64,000 nt of DNA. It comes from Polynucleobacter kasalickyi. GTDB taxonomy: Bacteria > Pseudomonadota > Gammaproteobacteria > Burkholderiales > Burkholderiaceae. The stretch lies in NCBI RefSeq assembly GCF_900176405.1, contig NZ_FWXJ01000002.1:186001-250000 (forward strand), read 5' to 3'. The translations under genes were made by a program, and so were the position numbers. The notes beneath the pieces were generated by a model that saw only the letters and a program-made list of their open reading frames with translations, did no database searches and had not been told where the DNA came from. Below, piece by piece: positions 36,730-46,660 of the stretch. Position 1 is the first letter of the stretch. Each line of letters opens with the position of its first letter.

Positions 36730-37278
36730 TTGACAATCGAATCTAAAGATACATTACCCGCCGACTTAGTAGAACTTGGTACGGTGATTGATGCCTATGG
36801 TATTCGGGGTGCATTGAAGGTTAGACCTTTTTCGGATGATCCTGTAGCATTATTGAAAGCTAAGGAAGTATGGATTCGACATCCTCGAGATCCACAAACT
36901 TTAAAAAATTATCAGGTTTATACCTCACGTAATCATAGTGGTACCATTCTTTTAGAGCTCGTAGGGTTAAACGATCGAGAACTCGTGCTGAGTCTGAAAT
37001 CTGCTGAAATCTTAGTTTCTCGCAAATCATTTCCAAGTCTTAGCCAAGATGAGTATTACTGGTCTGATTTAATTGGTCTTCAAGTGATCAACCAGCATCA
37101 AGAATCCTTTGGTAAGGTTACGGAATTAATGGAGAATGGCGTACAGTCAGTCCTAGTGATTGAAGATGATGCAAAAAAACAACGTTTAATTCCTTTTGTT
37201 GCTCCGTTTATTCTCGATGTTTTTTTAAAGGATACAGACCAGCCAAGAATTGTCGTTGAATGGGAAAATGACTGGTAA
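36730..37278 (+). CDS. rimM: Ribosome maturation factor RimM
   Basis: 182 residues. It helps assemble the 30S head and binds S19. N-terminal domain: LVELGTVIDAYGIRGALKVRPFSDDP; PRC-barrel: DEYYWSDLIGLQVIN and LIPFVAPFILDV. The only usable start before the domain is a TTG at 36730, with no Shine-Dalgarno. This and the folding segment upstream suggest translation is set lower than its ribosomal-protein neighbours. Confidence 0.95.
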   Translation: MTIESKDTLPADLVELGTVIDAYGIRGALKVRPFSDDPVALLKAKEVWIRHPRDPQTLKNYQVYTSRNHSGTILLELVGLNDRELVLSLKSAEILVSRKSFPSLSQDEYYWSDLIGLQVINQHQESFGKVTELMENGVQSVLVIEDDAKKQRLIPFVAPFILDVFLKDTDQPRIVVEWENDW

Positions 37279-37346
37279 TAATCTTTGTAAGGTATTTTTT
37301 TACAAGCATTGTTGCGCAATAGTTTAACGAGCTTGAGGGTGTGTTC

Positions 37347-38126
37347 ATGCGGTTTGATGTAATCACTATTTTTCCTGAAATGTTTGAAGCTATCACCCAA
37401 TATGGTGTTACTAGTAGAGCGTTTTCGAAAGATATTTGCAGGTTAAATACCTGGAATCCGCGTGACTTTACTACGGATCCTCGCAAGACCGTCGACGATA
37501 GGGCTTACGGAGGTGGTCCTGGCATGGTCATGATGGCGGCTCCCTTAGAAGATACCCTACAGGCAATCCATAGCGATATTTCTAAGCAATTCACCGTTAA
37601 AAAAGGCCCCACCGTTTTAATGTCTCCCCAAGGTCGCGTCTTTAATCAAGAGTTATCTCGGGAACTATGTCAGTTGGAGCAGATTACATTGGTTTGTGGC
37701 AGATACGAAGCAGTAGATCAGCGCTTCATTGATCAACACGTTGATTTTGAATTAAGTATCGGTGATTATGTGGTGTCAGGTGGCGAGTTACCCGCTTTAG
37801 TTGTGATGGATAGCTTGATTCGTTTGCTGCCAAATGCCCTTGGGGATGCGAATTCTGCCCAGCAAGACAGTTTTAGTGAGGGGCTTTTGGACTGCCCACA
37901 TTACACGAGGCCTGAAAATTATAAAAATATTTTAGTACCGGGGGTGCTTTTAGGTGGACATCACGGTAGAATAGAGGATTGGCGTCGCAGTGAAGCATTA
38001 ATTGCGACCCAAAAGAGGCGTCCTGATTTAATTGTGGCGGCTCGAAATAAAGGGTTGTTGAGTAAAAAAGATGAGAAAGTTTTGCAGGAATTTCTACAAA
38101 CCCAATCATCTCAGCTTGGCAAGTAA
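37347..38126 (+). CDS. trmD: tRNA (guanine37-N1)-methyltransferase
   Basis: 259 residues, SPOUT-class knotted methyltransferase that makes m1G37 and prevents frameshifting. Signatures: MRFDVITIFPEMFEA, DDRAYGGGPGMVMM, LVCGRYEAVDQRFI and SIGDYVVSGGELPAL (knot). The ATG at 37347 with GAGGGTG upstream is favoured over a GTG six bases earlier. Confidence 0.97.
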   Translation: MRFDVITIFPEMFEAITQYGVTSRAFSKDICRLNTWNPRDFTTDPRKTVDDRAYGGGPGMVMMAAPLEDTLQAIHSDISKQFTVKKGPTVLMSPQGRVFNQELSRELCQLEQITLVCGRYEAVDQRFIDQHVDFELSIGDYVVSGGELPALVVMDSLIRLLPNALGDANSAQQDSFSEGLLDCPHYTRPENYKNILVPGVLLGGHHGRIEDWRRSEALIATQKRRPDLIVAARNKGLLSKKDEKVLQEFLQTQSSQLGK

Positions 38127-38216
38127 CTGTTAATCGTATCCTCTTACGGGTCCCGAATCGCGATAGTATTTGATTCACAAGGGAATAAAACGTCGTAAAG
38201 ATACATAAGGAAATCT

Positions 38217-38618
38217 ATGAACTTGATTGAAAAAATTGAGCAAGAAGAAATTGCTCGTCTAACTAGTAATAAAGTAATCCCACCATTCGCTCCTGGCGAT
38301 ACTCTCATCGTGAGCGTAAACGTAGTTGAAGGTACACGTAAGCGTGTGCAGGCATTTGAAGGCGTAGTGATTGCAAAACGTAATCGTGGCTTAAATTCCA
38401 GCTTCATCGTTCGTAAAATCTCTTCAGGCGAAGGTGTTGAAAGAACATTCCAAACTTACTCTCCTTTAATCGCAAGTATTGAAGTTAAACGTCGTGGTGA
38501 TGTACGCCGTGCGAAACTTTATTACCTCCGTGAGCGTTCTGGTAAATCAGCACGTATTAAAGAGAAGTTGGTTTCTCGTACTAAAGTGGCTAAGGTTGCA
38601 GCAACTCCAGCTCCATAA
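38217..38618 (+). CDS. rplS: 50S ribosomal protein L19
   Basis: 133 residues: [37 protein letters not shown] and [20 protein letters not shown]. Has AAGGAA before the ATG. Ends the rpsP operon; a terminator follows at 38656. Confidence 0.98.
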   Translation: MNLIEKIEQEEIARLTSNKVIPPFAPGDTLIVSVNVVEGTRKRVQAFEGVVIAKRNRGLNSSFIVRKISSGEGVERTFQTYSPLIASIEVKRRGDVRRAKLYYLRERSGKSARIKEKLVSRTKVAKVAATPAP

Positions 38619-38655
38619 GCTCGAGTTAACTACTAACTTAAAAGTCATTCAAACA

Positions 38656-38695
38656 AAAGCTCCTTGGTTAATCACCACGGAGCTTTTTGTTTTGT
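38656..38695 (+). terminator. rplS operon terminator
   Basis: AAAGCTCC and GGAGCTTT form the stem, with further TGG/CCA pairing inside, followed by TTTGTTTT. Located 37 bases after the rplS stop. Confidence 0.88.
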
Positions 38696-38734
38696 AAAGT
38701 AGTCAAGCGATTAAAGATTCCTTATAATCATCTT

Positions 38735-39427
38735 ATGCGACCTAGAGTTCCCAAGTATGACCCCCAATTAGTACCAATCTTGGTACCTTCCTTAGATACT
38801 CCTGCCATTGACGAGAAATTTCTGAATGAGTCGGCGCTTCGCCAACGATTTACAAAACATTTCGAATGGGCTCCAGAACTAACCGATGAGTCCCGCATGT
38901 CGATCGCCTACCTCGATACTTACGAGAAAAGGATTGCGGGAGTCTTAGTGCCACTTGTAAATATGAATGATGAAATTCATGTGTTGTTAACGCAACGAGC
39001 CGCACACTTAAATGATCATGCTGGTCAGATTAGCTTTCCTGGTGGGCGAAAGGAAGATGCAGATCTTGATATTCAAGTGACAGCACTTCGAGAAGCACAT
39101 GAAGAAATTGGTCTTCATCCCACGCATGTCGAAATTTTAGGGGCTTTACCCGACTATCATACGATTACTGGCTATCAAGTCACACCAGTAGTGGGCATTG
39201 TCAAGCAAGCTAGTACTTTTGCTTCGGACACCAATGAGGTGGATGAAATTTTTATGGTTCCTCTTGCTTTTTTAATGAATCCCGCAAATCATCAAATACG
39301 TCAACGAACGACCGAAGAGGGGAGTCGAACTTTTTATGCGATGCCCTATGAAAATCGGTTTATCTGGGGTGCCACTGCTGGCATGTTAAGAAATCTGTAT
39401 CACTTTTTAAGGGCGGCTCACCAATGA
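38735..39427 (+). CDS. Nudix hydrolase, CoA pyrophosphatase type
   Basis: 230 residues. The Nudix box is in SFPGGRKEDADLDI and ALREAHEEIGL, which is the CoAse (NudL/YeaB) variant with the preceding LTQRAAHLNDHAGQISF block that marks CoA pyrophosphatases. It would cleave CoA or oxidised CoA to 4'-phosphopantetheine and ADP. The ATG at 38735 follows the terminator; it overlaps the next gene by 4 bases. Confidence 0.9.
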   Translation: MRPRVPKYDPQLVPILVPSLDTPAIDEKFLNESALRQRFTKHFEWAPELTDESRMSIAYLDTYEKRIAGVLVPLVNMNDEIHVLLTQRAAHLNDHAGQISFPGGRKEDADLDIQVTALREAHEEIGLHPTHVEILGALPDYHTITGYQVTPVVGIVKQASTFASDTNEVDEIFMVPLAFLMNPANHQIRQRTTEEGSRTFYAMPYENRFIWGATAGMLRNLYHFLRAAHQ

Positions 39428-40368
39428 CTTTTTTCTCGGTGTTATTTGCGTTGTTTGCTGAGCAATATGTTCCTGTAGGAAAAGACCACTGGGTCATGAG
39501 AATGTGTCGTAATTGGGTAAAAAAAGTCCCTAATTTTTGCGATACCGGCGAAGCAGATGCCGCGAAGATTGCCATTGCAATGCTTTTAATTCCTCCGGTA
39601 TTCTTGGTTTTTGCCGTACATCTTTGGTTAATTTTTAATCAGCCTCTATTCGCATTGTTTTGGAATGTGACTATCGTATATTTTTTTATGGGTTTTAGAC
39701 AGTTCAGTCATCATTTCACCAGAATTCAAGAGTTACTGAATAATCGTCAAATTGAATCTGCTAGAACTGAATTGAGTGCCTGGGTTGGACCTAGTTTAAA
39801 CACTGAAACCTTAACAGAGTCCGAAGTGGTTCGACACACCCTGGAACGTTCTATTTTGGCAGTTCACTCGCATGTCTTTGGGGTATTTTTTTGGTTTTTA
39901 GTACCAATTGGTCCTGCGGGTGTCGTGATGTACCGTTTGACTTTAATGGCTCAGGAAACTTGGAAATTCGGCAATGCCAGCCCAGTCTTGATTGAGCATA
40001 TCAATAAATGGCGTTATTTAATTGATTGGGTACCGACTCGATTGACGGCTATCGGCTTTACGATTGTCGGTAATTTTGAGAAAGCAGTTTACGCGTGGAG
40101 ATTTCATCAGCAAAAATGGGATAACCAATCTGCCGCAATTCTAATTGGTACTGGGGGTGGCGCATTGGGTGTTCAACTAGGCGAACCCTTAGCTCAGCTT
40201 GGTAGTTTAGAGGCCATTCAATTGGCGGAAGAGGGCGTTCTGCCTGTGCAAGAGTATGGCATGCTACCAGTGCCAGCCCATCTCGCCTCGGGGGCCTCAT
40301 TGGTCTGGAGAGCGGTAGTTCTCTGGATGATTCTTTTAGCGATGCTTTCGATTGCTATTTGGTTGTAA
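39424..40368 (+). CDS. CobD/CbiB-family membrane protein
   Basis: 314 residues with at least four hydrophobic segments (AIAMLLIPPVFLVFAVHLWL, WNVTIVYFFMGF, VFGVFFWFLVPIGPAGVVMY and AVVLWMILLAMLSIAIWL). The stretch ILAVHSHVFGVFFWFLVPIGPAG resembles CbiB, which attaches aminopropanol in cobalamin synthesis, but no other B12 gene is in this window and the AmpE group is related. It may have another role. ATGA overlap with the Nudix gene. Confidence 0.72.
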   Translation: MTFFSVLFALFAEQYVPVGKDHWVMRMCRNWVKKVPNFCDTGEADAAKIAIAMLLIPPVFLVFAVHLWLIFNQPLFALFWNVTIVYFFMGFRQFSHHFTRIQELLNNRQIESARTELSAWVGPSLNTETLTESEVVRHTLERSILAVHSHVFGVFFWFLVPIGPAGVVMYRLTLMAQETWKFGNASPVLIEHINKWRYLIDWVPTRLTAIGFTIVGNFEKAVYAWRFHQQKWDNQSAAILIGTGGGALGVQLGEPLAQLGSLEAIQLAEEGVLPVQEYGMLPVPAHLASGASLVWRAVVLWMILLAMLSIAIWL

Positions 40369-40387
40369 GAATATTACCAACCTCATC

Positions 40388-41350
40388 CTATTTATTGGGT
40401 CTTTCTAACACCTGAGTGCTGGCATTCCTTGTTTCATGGACTAATTGTCGGAATAGATTCAGGCGCTGAGATGATATTTTCCCCAAGCCAACTGCTGTTA
40501 AAACTGCACATTCTGGTTCATGCAGATGTGTGCAATTATTGTATTTACAATGGCCTAGATAAGGGCCAAATTCTGTAAAAGCGTGTTGAAGTTCACTTTC
40601 TGAAATATGCGCTAACCCAAATTCTTGAAAACCTGGTGAGTCAATCAATGCTCCCAACTTACCATTTGCACTACCCCATTCAGATGGCAAGTCATAATAT
40701 CTGCAAGCGGTTGTGGTGTGTTTGCCAGTGTCTAGCTTAATGGAGTGCTCACGTGTTTGCGCTAACGCAGTAGGAATCCATTGATTGAGAAGGGTTGATT
40801 TCCCCATGCCTGATTGCCCCACTAATACGGAAACTTTACCAGCTAGATGAGATCTAATCGCCATTAAGCTTTCCGGTGAAGACTTGGCTGATATTTCATG
40901 GATGGGGATGCCTAATTGACGATAAGGTGTAAGAAGTTCTCTTGCCTTTGCCAATGATTCACTTAAATCAATTTTATTTAATAAGATCCGAAATTCGATT
41001 CCGTCATGTTCTGCTGCAATGGCAGCTCTACCTAATAAATCAGGTGAAAATGCGGGTTGGGTTGCTAATACCAGGATGACTTGATCGACGTTAGCCGCGA
41101 TTGACTTTGATCGAAAAGCATCCGATCGAAAGAGTAAATTTTTTCTTGGTTGTATTTTTTCAATGACCGCTTGATTATTTGAGGTTTTGGTCAGCGTCAA
41201 TCGATCACCTACTGCAGCTAAGTGTTTTTTCCCACGGCTATTGACCTCCCAAAACTCTTCCTCACCGGAGGGGAGCTTTGCGATGGATCTAGCAATATAA
41301 TTTCTGCCAAAAGAGGCGATTAAAAGTGAGTCAATGACCTCATTTGGCAT
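40388..41350 (-). CDS. rsgA: Ribosome small-subunit-dependent GTPase RsgA
   Basis: 320 residues, circularly permuted GTPase acting late in 30S maturation. An N-terminal OB fold (about 10-70) is followed by G4 LNKIDL, G1 GQSGMGKSTLLNQW, G3 DSPGFQEF, and a zinc knuckle CKYNNCTHLHEPEC. The order G4-G1-G3 is diagnostic. It lies 11 bases after the M48 protease gene on the same strand; the next gene downstream, orn's neighbour region, is divergent. Confidence 0.96.
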   Translation of the reverse strand: MPNEVIDSLLIASFGRNYIARSIAKLPSGEEEFWEVNSRGKKHLAAVGDRLTLTKTSNNQAVIEKIQPRKNLLFRSDAFRSKSIAANVDQVILVLATQPAFSPDLLGRAAIAAEHDGIEFRILLNKIDLSESLAKARELLTPYRQLGIPIHEISAKSSPESLMAIRSHLAGKVSVLVGQSGMGKSTLLNQWIPTALAQTREHSIKLDTGKHTTTACRYYDLPSEWGSANGKLGALIDSPGFQEFGLAHISESELQHAFTEFGPYLGHCKYNNCTHLHEPECAVLTAVGLGKISSQRLNLFRQLVHETRNASTQVLERPNK

Positions 41351-41361
41351 GGATTAACTGA

Positions 41362-42618
41362 TTACCTGAGTGACAACTGGTAAAGGTGCTCGATCCGAAT
41401 TGGCGCTGGGGGATGCGAGTCATAGAAAGCAGAATACCAGTGATCAGGAGTTAATGTCGCTGCGTTATCTTGATAGAGTTTAATCAATGCTTTGATCAAT
41501 TCATTCGCATCAGTTTTTTCTGCGGCAAAGGCATCCGCTTCAAACTCATGTTTGCGCGATAACAAACTAGAAAGCGGTGTAATAAAAAAGGTAAATACTG
41601 GCGTGACCAAAAAGAATAGGGCCAAAGCTAAGCCAGCATTATTTCCGTTGAGTGATGGTTCTACCCCTAAACCCTCATAAAACCAAACTTGATTCATTAA
41701 CCAACCTAGGAGTGCTAGACCAGCTAAAGTAGTTACAAATGTCATAGCCATTCTTTTACGAATATGATTTTTTTTGAAATGCCCAAGTTCATGGGCAAGT
41801 ACTGCTTCGATTTCTAAAGGGGAAAGTTTTTCAATCAGCGTATCAAAAAATACGATTCGTTTACTTTTGCCGATGCCAGTAAAGTAAGCGTTACCATGGG
41901 CGCTTCGCTTACTTCCATCCATGACAAATAAACCATTACTAACAAAACCACAACGGTTTAATAAAGCCTGAATGGAATCTTTTAATGGGCCATCCTCTAA
42001 GGGAATAAATTTATTAAAGAAGGGTGCAATCCAAATCGGAAATACCAAAGTTGCAATGAGGATAAAACTCACCATCGTTACCCATGCAAAAATCCACCAA
42101 TAATCTCCAGCTTTTGACATGAGGGTTAGCACGACCCATAACAAAGGAACCCCAATACAAAGACTGAGAAGGATGTTTTTGAAAAAATCGATAAAAAATA
42201 ATTTTTTATTCATTCGATTAAACCCAAATTTTTCTTCGAGATGAAATTGGCGATACCAAGCGAATGGTAAATCAATCGCACTCGATAAAATACTAATCCC
42301 TAAAATCAAACTGATTTGTTGCCAAACACCCGCAGATAAAAAATCGAGTAACTTTAAATGGACGGCATATAACAAGCCAAACATGGTGAAAACTAATAAC
42401 ATTGCTTGCGATAGGGCGATTTCCAGCATACCAAAACGTAATTTAGCCACGGTGTAGTCCGCAGCCTTCTGATGGTTTTCTAAAGTCACCTTTTCTTCAA
42501 AGCCTTTTGGCACCTCACCTCGAAATTGAATGACCGATTGAATTTGACGATTTGCCAAGATAAATTGGATAAATAGTCCGAGAAATAAAAAAAGAAGGAA
42601 AATATAGGTAAATATCAT
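41362..42618 (-). CDS. M48 family (Ste24/CAAX-type) membrane metalloprotease
   Basis: 418 residues, many membrane helices, with the zinc motif in [14 protein letters not shown] and the downstream ligand in [11 protein letters not shown]. The N-terminal M48_N region ([17 protein letters not shown]-like, seen as [17 protein letters not shown]) matches CAAX prenyl protease 1. In bacteria it probably serves membrane-protein quality control. Divergent from orn, 27 bases apart. Confidence 0.93.
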   Translation of the reverse strand: MIFTYIFLLFLFLGLFIQFILANRQIQSVIQFRGEVPKGFEEKVTLENHQKAADYTVAKLRFGMLEIALSQAMLLVFTMFGLLYAVHLKLLDFLSAGVWQQISLILGISILSSAIDLPFAWYRQFHLEEKFGFNRMNKKLFFIDFFKNILLSLCIGVPLLWVVLTLMSKAGDYWWIFAWVTMVSFILIATLVFPIWIAPFFNKFIPLEDGPLKDSIQALLNRCGFVSNGLFVMDGSKRSAHGNAYFTGIGKSKRIVFFDTLIEKLSPLEIEAVLAHELGHFKKNHIRKRMAMTFVTTLAGLALLGWLMNQVWFYEGLGVEPSLNGNNAGLALALFFLVTPVFTFFITPLSSLLSRKHEFEADAFAAEKTDANELIKALIKLYQDNAATLTPDHWYSAFYDSHPPAPIRIEHLYQLSLR

Positions 42619-42645
42619 TTAGTAATTATAAGAGCGAGAGAGAAA

Positions 42646-43206
42646 TTGAACACAGAATTGAAAAAAGACCGTTTAGTTTGGTTGGACATGGAAATGTCTG
42701 GCTTAGACCCAGAGAAAGAAAAAATCTTAGAAATCGCCATTCTTATTACCGATGGTGAACTGGAAATTGTTGCAGAAGGGCCAGTATTAGTGATCCATCA
42801 AAGTGATGAAGTATTGGATGGAATGGATGCTTGGAATAAAGGAACCCATGGTAAGTCAGGGTTAATCGATAAAGTGAAGGCTTCTTTGATTTCAGATGAG
42901 CAAGCACAGAAGATTTGTTTAGATTTTTTGAAACAACATGTTAAACCAAACACTTCACCGATGTGTGGCAACACGATTCATCAAGATCGTCGTTTTATGG
43001 CAAGGTATATGCCAGAACTTGAAGAGTATTTTCACTACCGTAATATTGATGTTTCGACAGTAAAAGAGTTGTGTAAGCGCTGGCAACCCCAAACCGCAAA
43101 ATTGTTCACTAAAAAACAAGCCCACACGGCCTTAGCCGATATTGTCGAATCAATTGAAGAGTTACGCTTTTATCGGGCTAATTTTTTCCGGTCACCTGAA
43201 AGCTGA
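42646..43206 (+). CDS. orn: Oligoribonuclease
   Basis: 186 residues, DEDDh 3'-5' exoribonuclease that finishes RNA decay to mononucleotides. Acidic motif [36 protein letters not shown], and [14 protein letters not shown]. Starts with TTG after a GAGAGAGA ribosome-binding site; no in-frame ATG lies near. Confidence 0.96.
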   Translation: MNTELKKDRLVWLDMEMSGLDPEKEKILEIAILITDGELEIVAEGPVLVIHQSDEVLDGMDAWNKGTHGKSGLIDKVKASLISDEQAQKICLDFLKQHVKPNTSPMCGNTIHQDRRFMARYMPELEEYFHYRNIDVSTVKELCKRWQPQTAKLFTKKQAHTALADIVESIEELRFYRANFFRSPES

Positions 43207-43230
43207 ATACATTTCTATCGGGCCAAAATA

Positions 43231-43857
43231 TTACCGAGGCCGAAGCGCTGATTTGGGACGAAAGGCTTTGACGATTTCTTCGTTGGTTTCGATATAGGGG
43301 CCACCGATTAAATCGATACAATATGGCACCGCCGCAAAAATTCCTGAAACCATTGATTTTCCAGCTTCATCCTTGAGACCCTCAAGGGTTTGAGTAATCG
43401 CTTTGGGTTGGCCTGGTAAATTAATCATGAGTGCAGCATGATCCTGGATCTCTCGCAACGCGCCTACTTGCCTCGATAAAATGGCAGTAGGGACAAAATT
43501 CAAACTGATTTGACGCATTTGCTCTCCAAAGCCAGGCATCTCCCGCGTGGCAACCGCTAGGGTTGACTCGGGGGTTACATCCCGCCGACTAGGGCCAGTC
43601 CCGCCAGTGGTTAATACTAAGTCACAATGACAGGTATCAATCAATTCTTTGAGGCAAGCTTCGATTTGTTCTTTTTCATCAGCAATTAAGCGCATTTCGA
43701 AGGTGATTGGATTTTGAATTGCTTTTTCAAGCCAATTTTTTAAAGAGGGGATTCCTTCATCTTGGTATACCCCAGAACTGGCTCGGTCCGAAATAGAAAT
43801 TAAGCCAATCTTGACCGATTCAAGCGATAATATTTGTTGTGCTGTTGTGTCTGACAT
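43231..43857 (-). CDS. mogA: Molybdopterin adenylyltransferase
   Basis: 208 residues. It adenylates molybdopterin before MoeA inserts molybdenum. MPT-binding motif VLTTGGTGPSRRDVTPEST and the NLPGQPKAITQTL segment are MogA-like. The family is also close to MoaB; the length favours MogA. It lies away from moeA-mobA-moaA at 49718-52766. Confidence 0.9.
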   Translation of the reverse strand: MSDTTAQQILSLESVKIGLISISDRASSGVYQDEGIPSLKNWLEKAIQNPITFEMRLIADEKEQIEACLKELIDTCHCDLVLTTGGTGPSRRDVTPESTLAVATREMPGFGEQMRQISLNFVPTAILSRQVGALREIQDHAALMINLPGQPKAITQTLEGLKDEAGKSMVSGIFAAVPYCIDLIGGPYIETNEEIVKAFRPKSALRPR

Positions 43858-43912
43858 TAGGGGAAATCTTTCTGCTTTAGGGCTAATCTAAATTTATCGT
43901 TATGATATTCGA

Positions 43913-45277
43913 ATGACAAAAAAAATATTTACTTATTCAAAAGAACAATTCCAACAAATTATAAAAGATACGCTCTCTGATGCGAAAGCCTTGGGAGCGA
44001 CTGATGCTGCCGTCGAAATATCTGAAGGTCATGGTTTGTCGATTAGCACTCGCTGTGGAGAGATTGAAACCATTGAGCAAAGTGTCGATAAATCGCTCGG
44101 CGTTAGTATTTATTTAGGACAAAAAAAAGGCAATGCTAGTACCAGTGACTTTTCCGAGGCCTCCTTAAAAAGAACTGTCCAAGCAGCCTACGATATTGCT
44201 AGATTTACCGCCGAAGATCCTTTTGCTGGTCTGGCAGAGGGAGATTTATTGGAACTTTCTCCAAAGGACTTGGATTTGTTTCACCCTTGGGAGTTATCGG
44301 TTGAGGAAGCAGTCGAAATTGCCCGTAAAGCAGAAGATGCTAGCTTTGCCGTGAGTAAAAGAATTACGAATAGTGATGGTGCAACCGTAGCTTCGAATCA
44401 AGCCCATTTTCAGATGGGAACTACTAAAGGCTTTTTAGCCGGTTACCCATTCTCAAGACATTTTATTTCTTGCGCGCCCATCGCTAGTCAGAATAAAAAG
44501 TCTGGCAGTGTGATGCAACGTGATGATTGGTATACCTCTTCCAGAATCCCACAGGCACTTGCCAAACCAGAAGAAATTGGAGCGTATGCGGCCAAGCGGG
44601 CTTTATCTCGATTAAATGCCCGTTCTATTAAAACGCGGAAATGCCCTGTAATTTTTGAAGCACCTCTTGCTGCCGGTCTTCTCGGCAGTTTTGTGCAGGC
44701 TGTATCAGGTGGTTCTTTATACAGAAAATCGAGTTTTTTATTAGACTCACTGGGAAAACAAGTGTTTCCTAAGCATATTCAAATCGATGAGGATCCTCAT
44801 CGCCCAAGGGAAACTGGTAGTACGCCTTTTGATGATGAAGGTGTCAAAACTAAACAAAGAGTCGTCGTTGATGACGGTAAGTTACAAGGATATTTCTTGT
44901 CTACCTATTCGGCTAGAAAATTAGGCATGCAAACGACGGGTAACTCTGGCGGCTCTCACCATTTAAAGTTGCGCAGTAATTTGACTCCGCTAAATCACAC
45001 CTTAGATGACTTATTGAAACAAATGGGTACTGGACTTCTGGTTACGGAAGTAATGGGACAAGGCGTGAACTATGTAACAGGCGATTACTCACGGGGTGCT
45101 TTTGGGTATTGGGTTGAAAATGGACAAATTTGTTACCCCGTTGAAGAAATTACTATTGCTGGGAATCTGAAAGATATGTTTATGAATATTGCGACCATCG
45201 GTGGCGATGCCTTGGTTCGCGGAACCAAAGAAACAGGCTCAATCCTTATCAACGAAATGATGATTGGCGGTAATTAA
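43913..45277 (+). CDS. pmbA: Metalloprotease PmbA/TldE
   Basis: 454 residues. The TldE half of the TldD/TldE protease that trims modified peptides and the CcdA antitoxin in E. coli. Signatures: LGVSIYLGQKKGNASTSDF, ISCAPIASQNKKSGSVMQRD and GNSGGSHHLKLR. Lacks the HExxxH metal motif, which lies in TldD, so a tldD elsewhere is expected. Confidence 0.95.
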   Translation: MTKKIFTYSKEQFQQIIKDTLSDAKALGATDAAVEISEGHGLSISTRCGEIETIEQSVDKSLGVSIYLGQKKGNASTSDFSEASLKRTVQAAYDIARFTAEDPFAGLAEGDLLELSPKDLDLFHPWELSVEEAVEIARKAEDASFAVSKRITNSDGATVASNQAHFQMGTTKGFLAGYPFSRHFISCAPIASQNKKSGSVMQRDDWYTSSRIPQALAKPEEIGAYAAKRALSRLNARSIKTRKCPVIFEAPLAAGLLGSFVQAVSGGSLYRKSSFLLDSLGKQVFPKHIQIDEDPHRPRETGSTPFDDEGVKTKQRVVVDDGKLQGYFLSTYSARKLGMQTTGNSGGSHHLKLRSNLTPLNHTLDDLLKQMGTGLLVTEVMGQGVNYVTGDYSRGAFGYWVENGQICYPVEEITIAGNLKDMFMNIATIGGDALVRGTKETGSILINEMMIGGN

Positions 45278-45286
45278 GGAGCCAGT

Positions 45287-45817
45287 TTAGTTCCTAGGCG
45301 AATCACCTGGGACGCGTTGATAAGTAATAAATGAATAGGCAGGGTATGTTTTACCTGCTTGATCAGGTTGAGCCAGATGATGTTCTTGAGGATGATCTTC
45401 TTTCGCCACAATGTGCCAAGAGTTATCTAGGCTTGGGAAAAAAGCATCACCATCCACCTCAATATCTACTTCAGTAATGATCAATTGGTCGACCAGTGAT
45501 AAAGCTTGCTCATAAATTTGTGCACCGCCAATGATAAACACCTCTGGTGCATCTTGGCATGCTGCAATCGCAGCTTCCAATGACGAGAAACACTCAGCAC
45601 CTGCTAAATCTAGTCCCGTTTGGCGAGAAATCACGATGTTTCTTCGGTTTGGCAACGGTCGACCTAGCGAGTCCCAGGTTTTTCTACCCATTAGGATGGG
45701 GTGACCACTGGTGATTGCTTTAAAGTGCTTTAAATCGGCTGGAAGGTGCCAAGGTAGTTGGTTATTGATGCCTATAACACCAGACTTTGAGCGGGCAACA
45801 ATAATGCTAATTGTCAA
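45287..45817 (-). CDS. folA: Dihydrofolate reductase
   Basis: 176 residues. Reduces dihydrofolate for thymidylate synthesis. Residues: ISIIVARSKSGVIGINNQLPWHLPADLKHF, with the catalytic acidic residue Asp in LPADLKHF, and MGRKTWDSLGRPLPNR. It follows thyA by 9 bases on the same strand; the two act in sequence. Confidence 0.97.
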   Translation of the reverse strand: MTISIIVARSKSGVIGINNQLPWHLPADLKHFKAITSGHPILMGRKTWDSLGRPLPNRRNIVISRQTGLDLAGAECFSSLEAAIAACQDAPEVFIIGGAQIYEQALSLVDQLIITEVDIEVDGDAFFPSLDNSWHIVAKEDHPQEHHLAQPDQAGKTYPAYSFITYQRVPGDSPRN

Positions 45818-45826
45818 AATGTTGTC

Positions 45827-46621
45827 CTAGATGGCCACAGGCGCTTTGATTGCCGGGTGACAGGTGTAGTTAATCACCTCAAAGTCTTCGAATTCATAAT
45901 CAAAAATGGAGTCAGGATGGCGCTTGATCACTAGCTTGGGCAACGGGTAGGCCTCTCTGGAGAGTTGCAAGTCGACTTGTTCTAAGTGATTCAGGTATAA
46001 ATGACAATCGCCACCGGTCCAAACAAAATCACCCACCTCTAAATTCGTTTGTTGAGCAATCATGTGGGTTAATAAAGCATAGCTAGCAATATTAAAAGGT
46101 ACTCCTAGGAAAATATCAGCACTGCGTTGATACAACTGACAGGATAATTTGCCATCAGCTACATAGAACTGGAAAAATGCATGGCAGGGTGCCAAGGCCA
46201 TTGAGGGAATATCTGCCACGTTCCACGCGGAAACAATTAATCGTCTGGAGTCTGGGGTTTTTTTAATTTGGTCAATTAACTGACTAATTTGATCAATATG
46301 TTCGCCATTTGCAGTTGGCCAAGAGCGCCACTGGTAACCATAAATGGGGCCAAGTTCACCATTTTCTTGAGCCCATTCGTTCCAAATTGAAACACCACGT
46401 TCTTTAAGCCAATTATTGTTGGTACTGCCTTTGAGAAACCAAAGGAGTTCATAAATAATGGACTTCAGATGAACTTTTTTTGTGGTAACCATTGGAAAAC
46501 CTTTGGATAAATCAAAGCGCATTTGATGTCCAAAGACCGAAAGGGTACCTGTACCAGTTCGGTCTGTTTTCTTAGTACCATGTTCTAAAACATGGCGCAT
46601 CATGTGTAAATAAGAGTCCAT
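45827..46621 (-). CDS. thyA: Thymidylate synthase
   Basis: 264 residues, the typical short bacterial form. Makes dTMP from dUMP with methylene-THF. [18 protein letters not shown] at the N-terminus, catalytic Cys in [34 protein letters not shown], and [11 protein letters not shown]. Upstream of folA. Confidence 0.98.
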   Translation of the reverse strand: MDSYLHMMRHVLEHGTKKTDRTGTGTLSVFGHQMRFDLSKGFPMVTTKKVHLKSIIYELLWFLKGSTNNNWLKERGVSIWNEWAQENGELGPIYGYQWRSWPTANGEHIDQISQLIDQIKKTPDSRRLIVSAWNVADIPSMALAPCHAFFQFYVADGKLSCQLYQRSADIFLGVPFNIASYALLTHMIAQQTNLEVGDFVWTGGDCHLYLNHLEQVDLQLSREAYPLPKLVIKRHPDSIFDYEFEDFEVINYTCHPAIKAPVAI

Positions 46622-46660
46622 GACTTATTCTAATTGATTAACCAATCTCTCATGGAGAAA

